Positions 36,193 through 44,119 of a stretch of 64,000 nt of DNA are shown here, one piece after another. The stretch comes from CAVUNY01 sp963768585 (GTDB lineage Bacteria > Chloroflexota > Anaerolineae > Anaerolineales > Anaerolineaceae). How positions within the stretch are numbered: the first letter of the stretch is position 1; every line of letters begins with the position of its first letter. Both the position numbers and the translations under genes were made by a program. The stretch covers positions 124,001-188,000 of the forward strand of contig CAVYIF010000013.1 of NCBI GenBank assembly GCA_963768585.1, in the 5' to 3' direction. The notes below the pieces were generated by a model. That model was not told the DNA's origin and searched no databases. It saw nothing but the letters and a program-made list of their open reading frames with translations.

Positions 36193-36747
36193 TTAAATTT
36201 CATTTTCGCTCAGGATCCAATGCACAGCTTCAGGAAGGTCGGCAAGGATTTTACATGCACTTCGTAACGGCCCTTTTATTTTTTTCAGCTGGGCAGCACC
36301 TCTCCCACTCAGAACCAAAACCGGTTTACAGCCGGCATTAACTGCTGCCTCCATGTCGCTCCGGGCATCGCCAACGAAATACGATTCTTCGAGCTGAAGG
36401 CCGTGCTGGTCCGCGGCCTTCAGGAGCAATCCGGGGGCGGGTTTGCGGCAGGTGCAATTTTCATCAGGACGGTGAGGGCAGTAATAAAATCCATCAATCC
36501 TGCCACCATGGTTTTCGATGACCGTTTTCATGCGGTGATGCAAGGTTTCCAGGTCAACAATCGATAATAGCCCTCTCCCAATCGGGGATTGGTTGGTCAC
36601 CACGAAAATTAAAAATTTGGATCCAGCCAGTTCCTTGAGCGCAGAAAAAACTCCTGGCAGGAATTCGACCTCCTCCCAGGATTTTACATAATCTTCACGG
36701 TTTTTATTGATCACACCATCACGGTCGAGAAACACTGCACGCTGCAT
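36193..36747 (-). CDS. gmhB: D-glycero-D-manno-heptose-1,7-bisphosphate 7-phosphatase (HAD)
   Basis: A 184-residue HAD phosphatase. Catalytic Asp8 and Asp10 lie in FLDRDGVINK, the Thr motif in VVTNQSPIGRG, and the zinc loop CPHRPDENCTC with CRKP is diagnostic for the GmhB/HisB-N group. The magnesium motif is VGDARSDME. In heptose synthesis it removes the 7-phosphate from the bisphosphate. No other heptose gene is visible here, so histidinol-phosphatase or a related activity is also possible. Confidence 0.87.
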   Translation of the reverse strand: MQRAVFLDRDGVINKNREDYVKSWEEVEFLPGVFSALKELAGSKFLIFVVTNQSPIGRGLLSIVDLETLHHRMKTVIENHGGRIDGFYYCPHRPDENCTCRKPAPGLLLKAADQHGLQLEESYFVGDARSDMEAAVNAGCKPVLVLSGRGAAQLKKIKGPLRSACKILADLPEAVHWILSENEI

Positions 36748-36875
36748 CGCCAGATTTTCCTTATCAATATTCCAGGAATGGTATCCATAAAAAATGGAAC
36801 CCCATTGATGAACGGTAGATTTGCAGATTATTTTAATTCATACCGCAGATTCGGAGATAAAATATCGCTTTCTAA

Positions 36876-37526
36876 TTATAAGGTGATCCAGCCCTTGCGC
36901 ACCCCTGTGCTGACTGCCTCTGTGCGATTATTAACGCCCATTTTTGAAAAGATGGATGATACATGGAATTTTATGGTCTGGCTGCTGATCCCCAGGTGCA
37001 AAGCGGATTCTTTGTTGGTATAGCCCTGGGCCAGGCATTGCAGAACCTCCAGTTCACGATCGGTAAGAGGTTCGGTCAGTTCAGAATCGTCCTGGGCTGT
37101 TGGTAGGGGAGTTGGTTTTGCCAGGTAAGGGAGTACAGCCGGAGAGGCTATCCAAAGGCCCTGAGCCAGGGCATGGATTGCGAGGATAATCTCCTGCCCG
37201 GCTGCTGAAAAAGGCAGCGCCCCCCAAATGGCCGGACCTAAATCGGGAACTTCCACCAGGTGCTGAGAAAGCAGTAGTAGGAAGGGTTTTTGGAGAGCTC
37301 GCGTTGAAATTTTCTTGATCCATTCTGCAGTTACCGGCCCGATTGGCGCCAACAGGATAACCTGGTAATCAAGCGAATGCGAGCCCCATTCGTTCGGGCT
37401 CGCATTCGCTTCAACAACAGATATGGTACCGTCTGACTCGACCAAAGCTTTCAATCCCTCACGCAACGCTGGAAAGGGCGCTGTGAGTAGGATCGAAACA
37501 ATCGAGTTTGCTTTATCTTTCTCCAA
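36876..37526 (-). CDS. LuxR/NarL-type regulator with a degenerate receiver
   Basis: A 216-residue protein. The C-terminal LuxR helix-turn-helix is clear (LTDRELEVLQCLAQGYTNKE, residues about 150-215). The N-terminal 125 residues follow the receiver pattern, but the phosphoacceptor position reads VILLAPIGP, with Ala where Asp is expected, and the acidic pair at the start is missing. Regulation by phosphorylation is therefore unlikely. Its start overlaps the end of the HtrA-like protease gene by 14 bases, so both are co-translated. Confidence 0.78.
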   Translation of the reverse strand: MEKDKANSIVSILLTAPFPALREGLKALVESDGTISVVEANASPNEWGSHSLDYQVILLAPIGPVTAEWIKKISTRALQKPFLLLLSQHLVEVPDLGPAIWGALPFSAAGQEIILAIHALAQGLWIASPAVLPYLAKPTPLPTAQDDSELTEPLTDRELEVLQCLAQGYTNKESALHLGISSQTIKFHVSSIFSKMGVNNRTEAVSTGVRKGWITL

Positions 37527-38412
37527 GTGTCACCTGGAAGATGGTCGGTTTGCCCCCGCGGAGCACTTCGACCGGAATCTGAGAACGCGCGCCGAACTTA
37601 TTCAAGGCGATCTGTAATTCCTCATGATCGGTAACCGGTTGGTGATTCACGCCAACCAGAATATCTCCAACAATTAGACCAGCAGAAGCAGCCGGTGATT
37701 TTTCTTCTAAATTGACCAGCAGCAAACCGGTAACTTGCTTGCGTTGTAATGCTTCCTGCTGCGGGCCTGAGAGGTTTACAGTCTGACTGCGAACGCCAAG
37801 ATAAGGCCGGCGAATGTGCCCATGGGCTGCCAATGCTTCTGCAGCCGGCCATAGCACCTCAATTGGGATGGTGATAAGCGTTTCCATGGCAAGGCCTGAG
37901 GTATTCATGCCGATCAAATTGCCATTGGCGGAAATCAAAGGGCCTCCTGAAAACCCGGGGAACGGAAAGGTATCACTGCGTAAATATTTTTCCAACATCC
38001 CGCCCATGGGTGTTCTGACCGGCCCACCGATAGCACTCACCACCCCCAGGCTGGCCTGCAGTCCGTTTTCATCCGGACGGCCTAAAGCCAGCACCATTTC
38101 GCCAATGCGGGCTGGTTTGTGGGCTGTGGTCGGGGGATTAAGATTGCCTTCTTTAAGCCGGAGCAGCGCGATATCTCGCGCGGGATCTCTGCCAGCCAGG
38201 CTGGCGGACACGCTGCTCCCATCCGGTAAATTTATTTTAACATCATCTTCTTTCTCGATGGTATGGTTGGCGGTGATTACCAGGTCGGAAGTGTACACAA
38301 TACCGGTAGATGGCATCCGCCGCCGGCCATTCACCATGACGGTTGATTTTCCGGCGATTTCCACTGAATCTGCGAATGCATCGGACAAAGACTCTAATAC
38401 TTCGTTGCTCAT
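37513..38412 (-). CDS. HtrA/DegP-like serine protease with PDZ domain, no export signal
   Basis: A 299-residue trypsin-like protease with one PDZ domain. The triad is His50 (TANHTIE), Asp80 (DPARDIALL) and Ser155 (GFSGGPL). The PDZ domain is at about 200-295 (SPAASAGLIVGDILVGVNHQ). HtrA proteins normally carry a signal peptide or membrane anchor, but here the protease domain starts within 20 residues of the N-terminus and no hydrophobic segment is seen, suggesting a cytoplasmic protease. It precedes and overlaps the pseudo-receiver LuxR gene, so the two may work together. Confidence 0.83.
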   Translation of the reverse strand: MSNEVLESLSDAFADSVEIAGKSTVMVNGRRRMPSTGIVYTSDLVITANHTIEKEDDVKINLPDGSSVSASLAGRDPARDIALLRLKEGNLNPPTTAHKPARIGEMVLALGRPDENGLQASLGVVSAIGGPVRTPMGGMLEKYLRSDTFPFPGFSGGPLISANGNLIGMNTSGLAMETLITIPIEVLWPAAEALAAHGHIRRPYLGVRSQTVNLSGPQQEALQRKQVTGLLLVNLEEKSPAASAGLIVGDILVGVNHQPVTDHEELQIALNKFGARSQIPVEVLRGGKPTIFQVTLGER

Positions 38413-38520
38413 TATAAAGACCTCCTGAGTAGATCATATTATCAATACTTTAGCAGGAAGGGAAAATATTTACACCCCCCATTTGGGTGGGTCAAGCCGG
38501 AAATTTGGGTAGTTAAAAGC

Positions 38521-38559
38521 GTTAGACGCCGGGGTGAGGGGGGCACCTCGACGTCTAAC
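38521..38559 (-). terminator. GC-rich hairpin, probable terminator of the rRNA methyltransferase gene
   Basis: A 16-base inverted repeat (GTTAGACGCCGGGGTG and 38544-38559) with two non-Watson-Crick positions and a seven-G-rich loop, 47 bases after the stop at 38606. The following T-run on the minus strand is short (CTTTT). It could also be a member of an interspersed palindromic family. Confidence 0.5.
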
Positions 38560-38605
38560 AAAATAGATTCTACCAGAATATCGCAAAAATGCAATAGTAT
38601 TTGTA

Positions 38606-39250
38606 TTAACCTTTTGTATAACGTAACGAATAGGCAGCGATGCTGAAGGCGACGGCAACATTCAACGATTTTTTGATTCCGTGCATTGGGAGCCACAGCA
38701 CCTGGTCGCAAAGTGCAAGCAGCTCAGGATCTACACCTGCGCGTTCATTTCCGACTACCAACACCAATGGGGCCTCTGGGATATCCACAATTGCCTGGTA
38801 AAAAGAAACTGAATTGGGAGAATTCTCCAGTGCCCACAAGACGGCCCCTTCTTTTTTGAGCTTTCGCGCTGCTTGCAAACTGTTGCGGTGGTATATCCAG
38901 GGCAGGATATTTTCTGCTCCTAAAGCAGTTTTCCCTATTTTAGGATGGTCAGGCGTGGGCGTGATCCCGCAAAGATGGATGTTTCGAAATCCGGCACCAT
39001 CGGCAGTCCGAAAAATTGCCCCAACATTAAACGTACTTCGGATATTATCGAGAAATGCATCCAGAATTATCTTCTCAGAGATTTGTACATTGGGCAAGGC
39101 TGGCGCTGGAGGAATATCGACGGCAAGGAGGGTAGGTGCACCGCATATTGGGCATTGGTGAGCGCGTTTATTATTCTTTTCAATGGGGAATCGGAACTGA
39201 CAGGAGGCTTTTGTACATTCGCGAATGATAAATTCGGGTGTGGACGGCAT
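38606..39250 (-). CDS. SpoU/TrmH-family RNA 2'-O-methyltransferase with N-terminal zinc ribbon
   Basis: A 214-residue SPOUT methyltransferase. The N-terminal 45 residues hold two Cys pairs (RECTKASCQF and HQCPICGAP), forming a likely zinc ribbon. The methylase domain shows the three SpoU motifs: DNIRSTFNVGAIFRTADGAG, LVLVVGNERAGVDPELL and LPMHGIKKSLNVAVAFSIA. The ATG at 39250 is preferred over a TTG at 39265. It probably methylates a ribose in rRNA or tRNA; the target cannot be told. The zinc ribbon is uncommon for this family. Confidence 0.85.
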   Translation of the reverse strand: MPSTPEFIIRECTKASCQFRFPIEKNNKRAHQCPICGAPTLLAVDIPPAPALPNVQISEKIILDAFLDNIRSTFNVGAIFRTADGAGFRNIHLCGITPTPDHPKIGKTALGAENILPWIYHRNSLQAARKLKKEGAVLWALENSPNSVSFYQAIVDIPEAPLVLVVGNERAGVDPELLALCDQVLWLPMHGIKKSLNVAVAFSIAAYSLRYTKG

Positions 39251-39389
39251 GAGAAGAAAATCCAATAAATTATATAAAAAGGTTTAAATAAGTCGTTTGC
39301 ATTTTAGCATTCTTTGTTGTAAAGTTATTAAAACTCATGTGACACTTAAAAAATCCTAGTTTACCCGGGTGCGTAGGAGAAAATTTATT

Positions 39390-40394
39390 ATGGAAGCTCA
39401 GACCATTATCTGTCAAAATTGCCAAACACCAAATCCAGCAAAGAATTTATATTGTCAATCCTGTGGAAAACCGCTGGCTCAGGCTGCTCCACCTCCTGCG
39501 GCTCCGCCATCATCCAGCCAACCGTCTGAACCTGTGCAACCCGTTTCACAAGTTGAGGAAGCGGAACCCGCTTCCCAATCACCCACATCCGCGCCTGTTT
39601 ATCCAACCCCTGTGCAGGAGCAGCCCCCAATGCCTGCCCAAGAACCAGGTTGGCAAGGACCACCACCACCTGGCGGTCCACCGCAAGGGTATCATCCACA
39701 AGAAATGCCACCCCAACAACCGGCTTATTATCCGGCAGCGCCCCCTCCACCACCACCTGCACCGGCAGTTCCAACCGTAGAAAACCTGGGTGCCAGGAAA
39801 GATGGTTGGGCCGATCTGATCACAGGAGAAGCTTCAAAAGCGGGAGATGTAGAAAAAGAGTTTGTTGAAGAGATCAAAAAGCGCAACATCCCGATGGTAT
39901 TGGTGGAGAAAGTTGAACTCGCCAGTAAGTTTAACAAGGCGAATTTCCTGGTCGTACGCAAACCAGGCGGGGTGGTAGCGGTTCAAATCAATCCTTGTGG
40001 AAATGATCTTTCACTGAGCTGGTCACTGTATACCAAGCATGTCCCTAATTGGCGAATGCTGGCTGTTTTGGCCGCCATCGCTTTTGTGGTTTCTTTTTTG
40101 AATGCATTAGGTACTTTCAATTTCGGGATATTCTTTGTTAATTGGGTCTTTGGAACGTTTGGCTGGTTGATGCCGGTCGCGATCCTGGCGTTGATTGGCG
40201 GTTACGTATGGAAAGGTTCATTCTGGTATTTTTTCCTGGAAAATCCGGGCGATATTGCCAACGATGAACTGATCGCGCTGATGCTTGCAGTTCACCAATC
40301 GATCCAATCTGCGGTCGGCAACGCCGGTTTGGATAGCGGAAAGCTGCGCAATAAATCGACTTTCAAAGTCGGGATAAACCAGCGCCAGATATAG
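39390..40394 (+). CDS. Zinc-ribbon, proline-rich membrane protein of unknown function
   Basis: A 334-residue protein starting at the ATG at 39390 after AGGAGA. Residues 8-24 form a zinc ribbon (CQNCQTPNPAKNLYCQSCG). Residues 32-125 are a low-complexity Pro/Gln/Ala linker. A folded domain of about 75 residues follows (GARKDGWADLITGEASKAGD to NPCGNDLSLSWSLY). Then come two or three membrane helices (about 215-270) and a C-terminal cytoplasmic stretch. Such zinc-ribbon membrane proteins are common in Chloroflexota and their role is unknown. A very long palindromic terminator follows. Confidence 0.75.
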   Translation: MEAQTIICQNCQTPNPAKNLYCQSCGKPLAQAAPPPAAPPSSSQPSEPVQPVSQVEEAEPASQSPTSAPVYPTPVQEQPPMPAQEPGWQGPPPPGGPPQGYHPQEMPPQQPAYYPAAPPPPPPAPAVPTVENLGARKDGWADLITGEASKAGDVEKEFVEEIKKRNIPMVLVEKVELASKFNKANFLVVRKPGGVVAVQINPCGNDLSLSWSLYTKHVPNWRMLAVLAAIAFVVSFLNALGTFNFGIFFVNWVFGTFGWLMPVAILALIGGYVWKGSFWYFFLENPGDIANDELIALMLAVHQSIQSAVGNAGLDSGKLRNKSTFKVGINQRQI

Positions 40395-40408
40395 ACACAC
40401 GAAAAGTT

Positions 40409-40464
40409 AATAACACTGAACCGCCATACCGCAATATTCTGCGGTATGGCGGTTCAGTGTTATT
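40409..40464. terminator. Bidirectional terminator with a perfect 25-base stem
   Basis: 40409-40433 and 40440-40464 are perfect inverted complements around a six-base loop (ATATTC). It sits between the convergent zinc-ribbon and polyferredoxin genes. The stem is unusually long and lacks a strong T-run, having only ATT ends. Confidence 0.8.
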
Positions 40465-40488
40465 GGCCCAAGGACCACTTGTTTGCGA

Positions 40489-42054
40489 TTAAAAATATAA
40501 CTGCACGGTTTCTAAAACGTTGACCCTTATCGCTGCTTCACCATTGACCGGACACTTATATTCACAGATCCCACAGCCGATGCAGCGCTCCCGGTGAACT
40601 TCTGGCAGTTGTACGGTAACTTTTGTCCCATCTTCCCTGTTAAACTGGGTGGGAGTCAGCTTGATAGCCTTATCGGCGATAGGGCACATTTCTTCACATA
40701 CGATACAGTCCGTATGATCCGCCCAGGCAATACACCGGTTTTGGTCGATATAGGCGCGTCCAATGGGCGTTTCTCTTTTTACTTCGAGACTCAAGGCTGG
40801 AATCGCCTGCACGGGGCATACCTGTCCACAGGCATTGCACGAATAATCACAGTATCCAATTCGTGAGACGAGGATTGGTGTCCAGAGGTTTTCCAAACCT
40901 GCCTCCATTAAAGAGGGCTGCAGTCCGCCGGTAGGGCAGGCTCGCATACATTCTCCACAGCGGATGCAAATCGAAGTCAGTTCATTTTCTCGACCACCAG
41001 GTGGTTGGACCAGGAATTGGGAATCGTGCCGGCTGCGCTGATCGCTGCCAAACACGGCGACACCGGCGATTGCAATTCCGATTGTGCTCAGCGCTGTTCT
41101 CCGGCTGGGATCATATTTATGCCAGACCGCCGGTTTTAAGCCCGGGGTGAGTTTTATCGAACTGCGCGGACAGGCATCCAGGCAATCCATGCAAAGGGTG
41201 CATTCGCCGGGGTCACTTTCGTATCCGCGGTCAGGATCAATGGTTCCGGTAGGGCATTTTGACGAGCAAATTGCGCAGTTTTTACAATCTTCACCAACAA
41301 CCCGCCGAAATATAGCAACTTTGCTGAGCAGCCCCAGCAGGGCACCCAACGGACACAAATATCGACACCAAAATCGGGGTGCTACCCAATTTAAGCCAAT
41401 TACCCCGGCAAATACCAATAAAAATACCCATGCATCCCGATTGTAGATCGGGGTTGGCGGAAGGATGTATGGCCGGAGCCATGTGTCAAGGGATGATATG
41501 GGGTCAGAAAGGATGGGGATCTGAAAGAGGGCTGCCTGAGAAGAGGTGACGACATGATCTAATGCAGGCCATACGGCAATGGTCAGAGACCGGAAAAGGA
41601 TGGTGAGTGGGTCAAGAAATAAAAGCGTCAGGTTTCCAAATAAAGCAGCCGTGAGTGTGATAATCAACAGGCCATATTTGACTGCACGCCATTTTTCCGC
41701 GGGTTGAACTGCATCCCTCTTTTGTGCCGGTGTAATTAAATCCAGGAGGGTACCCAAAGGGCACAGCCAGCCGCACCAGACTCGGCCGGCAGTTAATGTC
41801 AGCAGGACCGTGATGATCGCCAGGCTCGACCCGGCCAGGAATGTTTTACTGGAAAGAAGATGCGCCAGAACCGCCAATGGATCCAGGCGCATTGGAATAT
41901 TCACCCAATTGCCTGGCCAACCTTCCGGGCGTGATTGGACGAAAAGCAAAACAAACGCCAGTAAGGCCAGGACCTGGACCAATTTGCGCGAATGAACCCA
42001 CGTCCAATGGAAATTGGCCCGTTCCGATTTCTTGAGCGTTTTTTTAACCGCCAA
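40489..42054 (-). CDS. Membrane-bound polyferredoxin, NapH/CcoG-like
   Basis: A 521-residue iron-sulfur membrane protein. Membrane helices lie near residues 25-42, 70-95, 128-150 and 210-230, with the NapH-type motifs CGWLCPLG and CRYLCPLG. Six or more ferredoxin-type Cys motifs follow in the soluble part: CKNCAICSSKCP, CTLCMDCLDACP, CIRCGECMRACP, CNACGQVCP, CIVCEEMCP and CIGCGICEYKCP. It probably moves electrons between the quinone pool and cytoplasmic or surface acceptors. Its start overlaps the stop of the DUF362 lipoprotein gene by 11 bases, which links the two functionally. Confidence 0.85.
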   Translation of the reverse strand: MAVKKTLKKSERANFHWTWVHSRKLVQVLALLAFVLLFVQSRPEGWPGNWVNIPMRLDPLAVLAHLLSSKTFLAGSSLAIITVLLTLTAGRVWCGWLCPLGTLLDLITPAQKRDAVQPAEKWRAVKYGLLIITLTAALFGNLTLLFLDPLTILFRSLTIAVWPALDHVVTSSQAALFQIPILSDPISSLDTWLRPYILPPTPIYNRDAWVFLLVFAGVIGLNWVAPRFWCRYLCPLGALLGLLSKVAIFRRVVGEDCKNCAICSSKCPTGTIDPDRGYESDPGECTLCMDCLDACPRSSIKLTPGLKPAVWHKYDPSRRTALSTIGIAIAGVAVFGSDQRSRHDSQFLVQPPGGRENELTSICIRCGECMRACPTGGLQPSLMEAGLENLWTPILVSRIGYCDYSCNACGQVCPVQAIPALSLEVKRETPIGRAYIDQNRCIAWADHTDCIVCEEMCPIADKAIKLTPTQFNREDGTKVTVQLPEVHRERCIGCGICEYKCPVNGEAAIRVNVLETVQLYF

Positions 42055-43132
42055 CTTTTATTTCCGTAATTCTGAGATTATTGATATCCATGCGGCCAAT
42101 TTTTCTTTCGGCCCCAATTGAAATATATTTCAAGTCTTCCGGTTTCTTGCCGAAAAGGGTCGTGGCATAGGCATCCGCGGCGACGATATCCGGTGTGATG
42201 ATGATCGTATCCAGTTTTTTGACATCATCTTTGGTGCCGGACGCCGGACCATTATTCATCAGGATCCGGACCGCGTCCACGACGTTTAATGTTGGTTTGA
42301 CAATCGTCGAAAGATCAGGCAGGCGTTGACCAAAATTAGGGTGAAAATTTCCCCGATTATCCACGACTCCGAGTAAATTCTTCATTGCCAGGGTCAGGCC
42401 GGCCAGGCTGTGGTGCTTGGCTATTGGAACGTTGATGATGGCATCCGCCTTGAGGATTTCATCGTAAACCCCAATCTTTTTGATCTCTTTCCCCAATGGG
42501 ATCGCGGTTGGTATGAATTTATAACCGGTCATTTGGACCATTTCACCACCGTTCTCCAAAACCAGTGATTCGATACTGCTTTTTTTGTAAGCGGAGGCGG
42601 CTGTACCATTGAAGGGAAAATCCATGACCCGTACACTGCCGGCGCCAGCTTCAAAGCAAAGCTTCACCAGGGCGCCGACTACCCATGGGTTGGTGGTATA
42701 GGCATTCTCATAAGCCCCATAGGCGACACATATATTGGGCTTTATGACTACTTTTGCGCCTTTATTGACAAAAAGACCCATCCCGCCCATGGCGAGCATC
42801 CCCTGGCGTACCAGTTCTACCGGGTCTGGGCCCCGGGCAACAACCATTTCGGGAGAAGTCATTTCTGGCGTCGAGCTAAGAATGGAGGGTGTTGGATTTG
42901 GACTGGCTGCCGTAGGAACGGAAGGGTTAACTGCAGTCGGTGAAACGGCAGTTGCTGGTTGGTTGTTGGTCCCCGCAGGAAGTGTAACGACGGGTAAAAG
43001 GGATGAGGTTGTCTCGGGTTCAATGACAGGGGGTTCTTCTGGCTGGCAGCCAGCGATTATTTGACTTAAGGTAACTGCGCTTAAACCAGTAAGTGTTTTT
43101 TGAAATAATTTTCGGCGAGTAATTCGCTTCAA
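42044..43132 (-). CDS. DUF362-domain lipoprotein
   Basis: A 362-residue exported protein. The N-terminus has twin arginines and a lipobox (RRKLFQK, then LSQIIAGC), so it is probably a TAT-like lipoprotein anchored at Cys29. A Pro/Thr/Ser-rich linker spans about 32-95. The DUF362 domain follows, with VVIKPNICVAYGAYENAYTT, AKHHSLAGLTLAMKNLLGVV and a C-terminal DIVAADAYATTLFGK. DUF362 proteins are often fused to or encoded beside ferredoxins. The start is TTG (43132), nine bases after AGGAG. Its coupling to the polyferredoxin gene suggests a shared redox task. Confidence 0.82.
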   Translation of the reverse strand: MKRITRRKLFQKTLTGLSAVTLSQIIAGCQPEEPPVIEPETTSSLLPVVTLPAGTNNQPATAVSPTAVNPSVPTAASPNPTPSILSSTPEMTSPEMVVARGPDPVELVRQGMLAMGGMGLFVNKGAKVVIKPNICVAYGAYENAYTTNPWVVGALVKLCFEAGAGSVRVMDFPFNGTAASAYKKSSIESLVLENGGEMVQMTGYKFIPTAIPLGKEIKKIGVYDEILKADAIINVPIAKHHSLAGLTLAMKNLLGVVDNRGNFHPNFGQRLPDLSTIVKPTLNVVDAVRILMNNGPASGTKDDVKKLDTIIITPDIVAADAYATTLFGKKPEDLKYISIGAERKIGRMDINNLRITEIKVGG

Positions 43133-43302
43133 TTTGCTATACTCCTGATGAAAAACGATTCTATGTGAAATGTGAATTCTATAGCTGGAAAATTTATCTA
43201 TCTGGAAGGTTATAAACCTATCCTAACGTACTGCTGCCTGGCTTTCTATGATAAAAGGTCACAATTTATATGGAAGAATGTCATTAATGGCTGAATTAAC
43301 CA
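43133..43302. other. Intergenic DNA upstream of the DUF362 operon
   Basis: AT-rich leader and promoter region of the DUF362-polyferredoxin pair. No gene or convincing -35/-10 pair is seen. Confidence 0.4.
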
Positions 43303-43339
43303 TAAAGACCTCTCTCGGATCATCCCAGAGAGGTCTTTA
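43303..43339 (-). terminator. Probable terminator after the acidic small-protein gene
   Basis: A perfect 13-base stem (TAAAGACCTCTCT and its complement) with an 11-base loop, 80 bases after the stop at 43420. Confidence 0.7.
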
Positions 43340-43419
43340 CTTAAAATTGCCAAATCCAAAAGAATAGGTTTGGACCTGGCGAATGAATGGAAAATTGTCA
43401 GGGTTTAAATTAGAGGAGT

Positions 43420-43656
43420 TTAGTATTCCTCTTCTTCGGTGTCTGCCCAAAGATCATCATCATCTTCCTCTTCATCTTCTAACTCTTCCCATTCTTCGAG
43501 TTCTTCCTCGTCATCCCAATCATCTTCCTGGCTGGATTCTGCGGATGGGGAATATGTTTTGCAGCCGTTGTCCGGATCAAATTCAACTGCGGCGGCAGTA
43601 CAGTACCCATCATCCAGGAATGCGCAGTCCAGGTAATGACAACGAATTCTTGGCAT
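43420..43656 (-). CDS. Small cysteine protein with acidic tail, DUF1540-like
   Basis: A 78-residue protein. The N-terminal 35 residues have four cysteines spaced as in the DUF1540 zinc-binding family (RCHYLDC, DGYCTAA, NGCKTY; Cys6, 11, 19 and 32). The rest is extremely acidic (EEELEEWEELEDEEEDDDD). GGAGGA lies seven bases before the ATG. It is probably a small metal-binding protein with a disordered, charged tail; function is unknown. It is 19 bases downstream of the VKOR gene and may be its last operon partner. Confidence 0.72.
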   Translation of the reverse strand: MPRIRCHYLDCAFLDDGYCTAAAVEFDPDNGCKTYSPSAESSQEDDWDDEEELEEWEELEDEEEDDDDLWADTEEEEY

Positions 43657-43675
43657 TTTCTCCTCCTGAATCAGG

Positions 43676-44119
43676 TTAATCTTGCGCCTGGTATTTTACC
43701 AGACGTATAACAGATAAGACAAATAAAACGGTCATTGCAGTTGCCGAAAGGACACAAAATGGGCAGATTGCATTGATTATAAAAAGTTCAAGGTAGGTCA
43801 GGTAAACCGAGTACAAGAAACCGGCCAGGGTCATTCCAAACAACAAGGTAACATGATTGTTTTGCAGGAAACCGTTGCGATTCTTGTATAGAAATACCAG
43901 CAAGATGATCAAATAACCAATCACACCAAACACGGAAATTGGAATTCCGAAGACTTGCGAGTACCGGCTGGTATTAACGGTCCAACAATCACCCAGGCCA
44001 GGAAGACAATAGGCTTTATCGTTGGCGATCTTTATCCAGATTAAATATGCCGAATCGACCAGACCAACTAATGCGGTGATGATAAACAGCCAATCCGAGA
44101 AATTTTCAGGCTTTTTCAT
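43676..44119 (-). CDS. Vitamin K epoxide reductase (VKOR) family protein
   Basis: A 147-residue protein with four predicted membrane helices. The loop cysteines are in KAYCLPGLGDCW and the active CXXC is CPFC in NAICPFCVLSA. Bacterial VKOR oxidises DsbA or thioredoxin-like partners and passes electrons to quinone, so it drives disulfide formation outside the membrane. This suits the many Cys-rich exported proteins here. No fused thioredoxin domain is present. Its start overlaps moeA by 14 bases. Confidence 0.87.
   Translation of the reverse strand: MKKPENFSDWLFIITALVGLVDSAYLIWIKIANDKAYCLPGLGDCWTVNTSRYSQVFGIPISVFGVIGYLIILLVFLYKNRNGFLQNNHVTLLFGMTLAGFLYSVYLTYLELFIINAICPFCVLSATAMTVLFVLSVIRLVKYQAQD

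Noticed and set aside
38470..38530. Direct repeat TTTGGGT near the htrA gene
   Set aside because: Only two short copies; not enough for a repeat array or operator claim.
39406..39774. Antisense open frame over the proline-rich gene
   Set aside because: Low-complexity coding DNA gives long open frames on the other strand; no start signal or family match.
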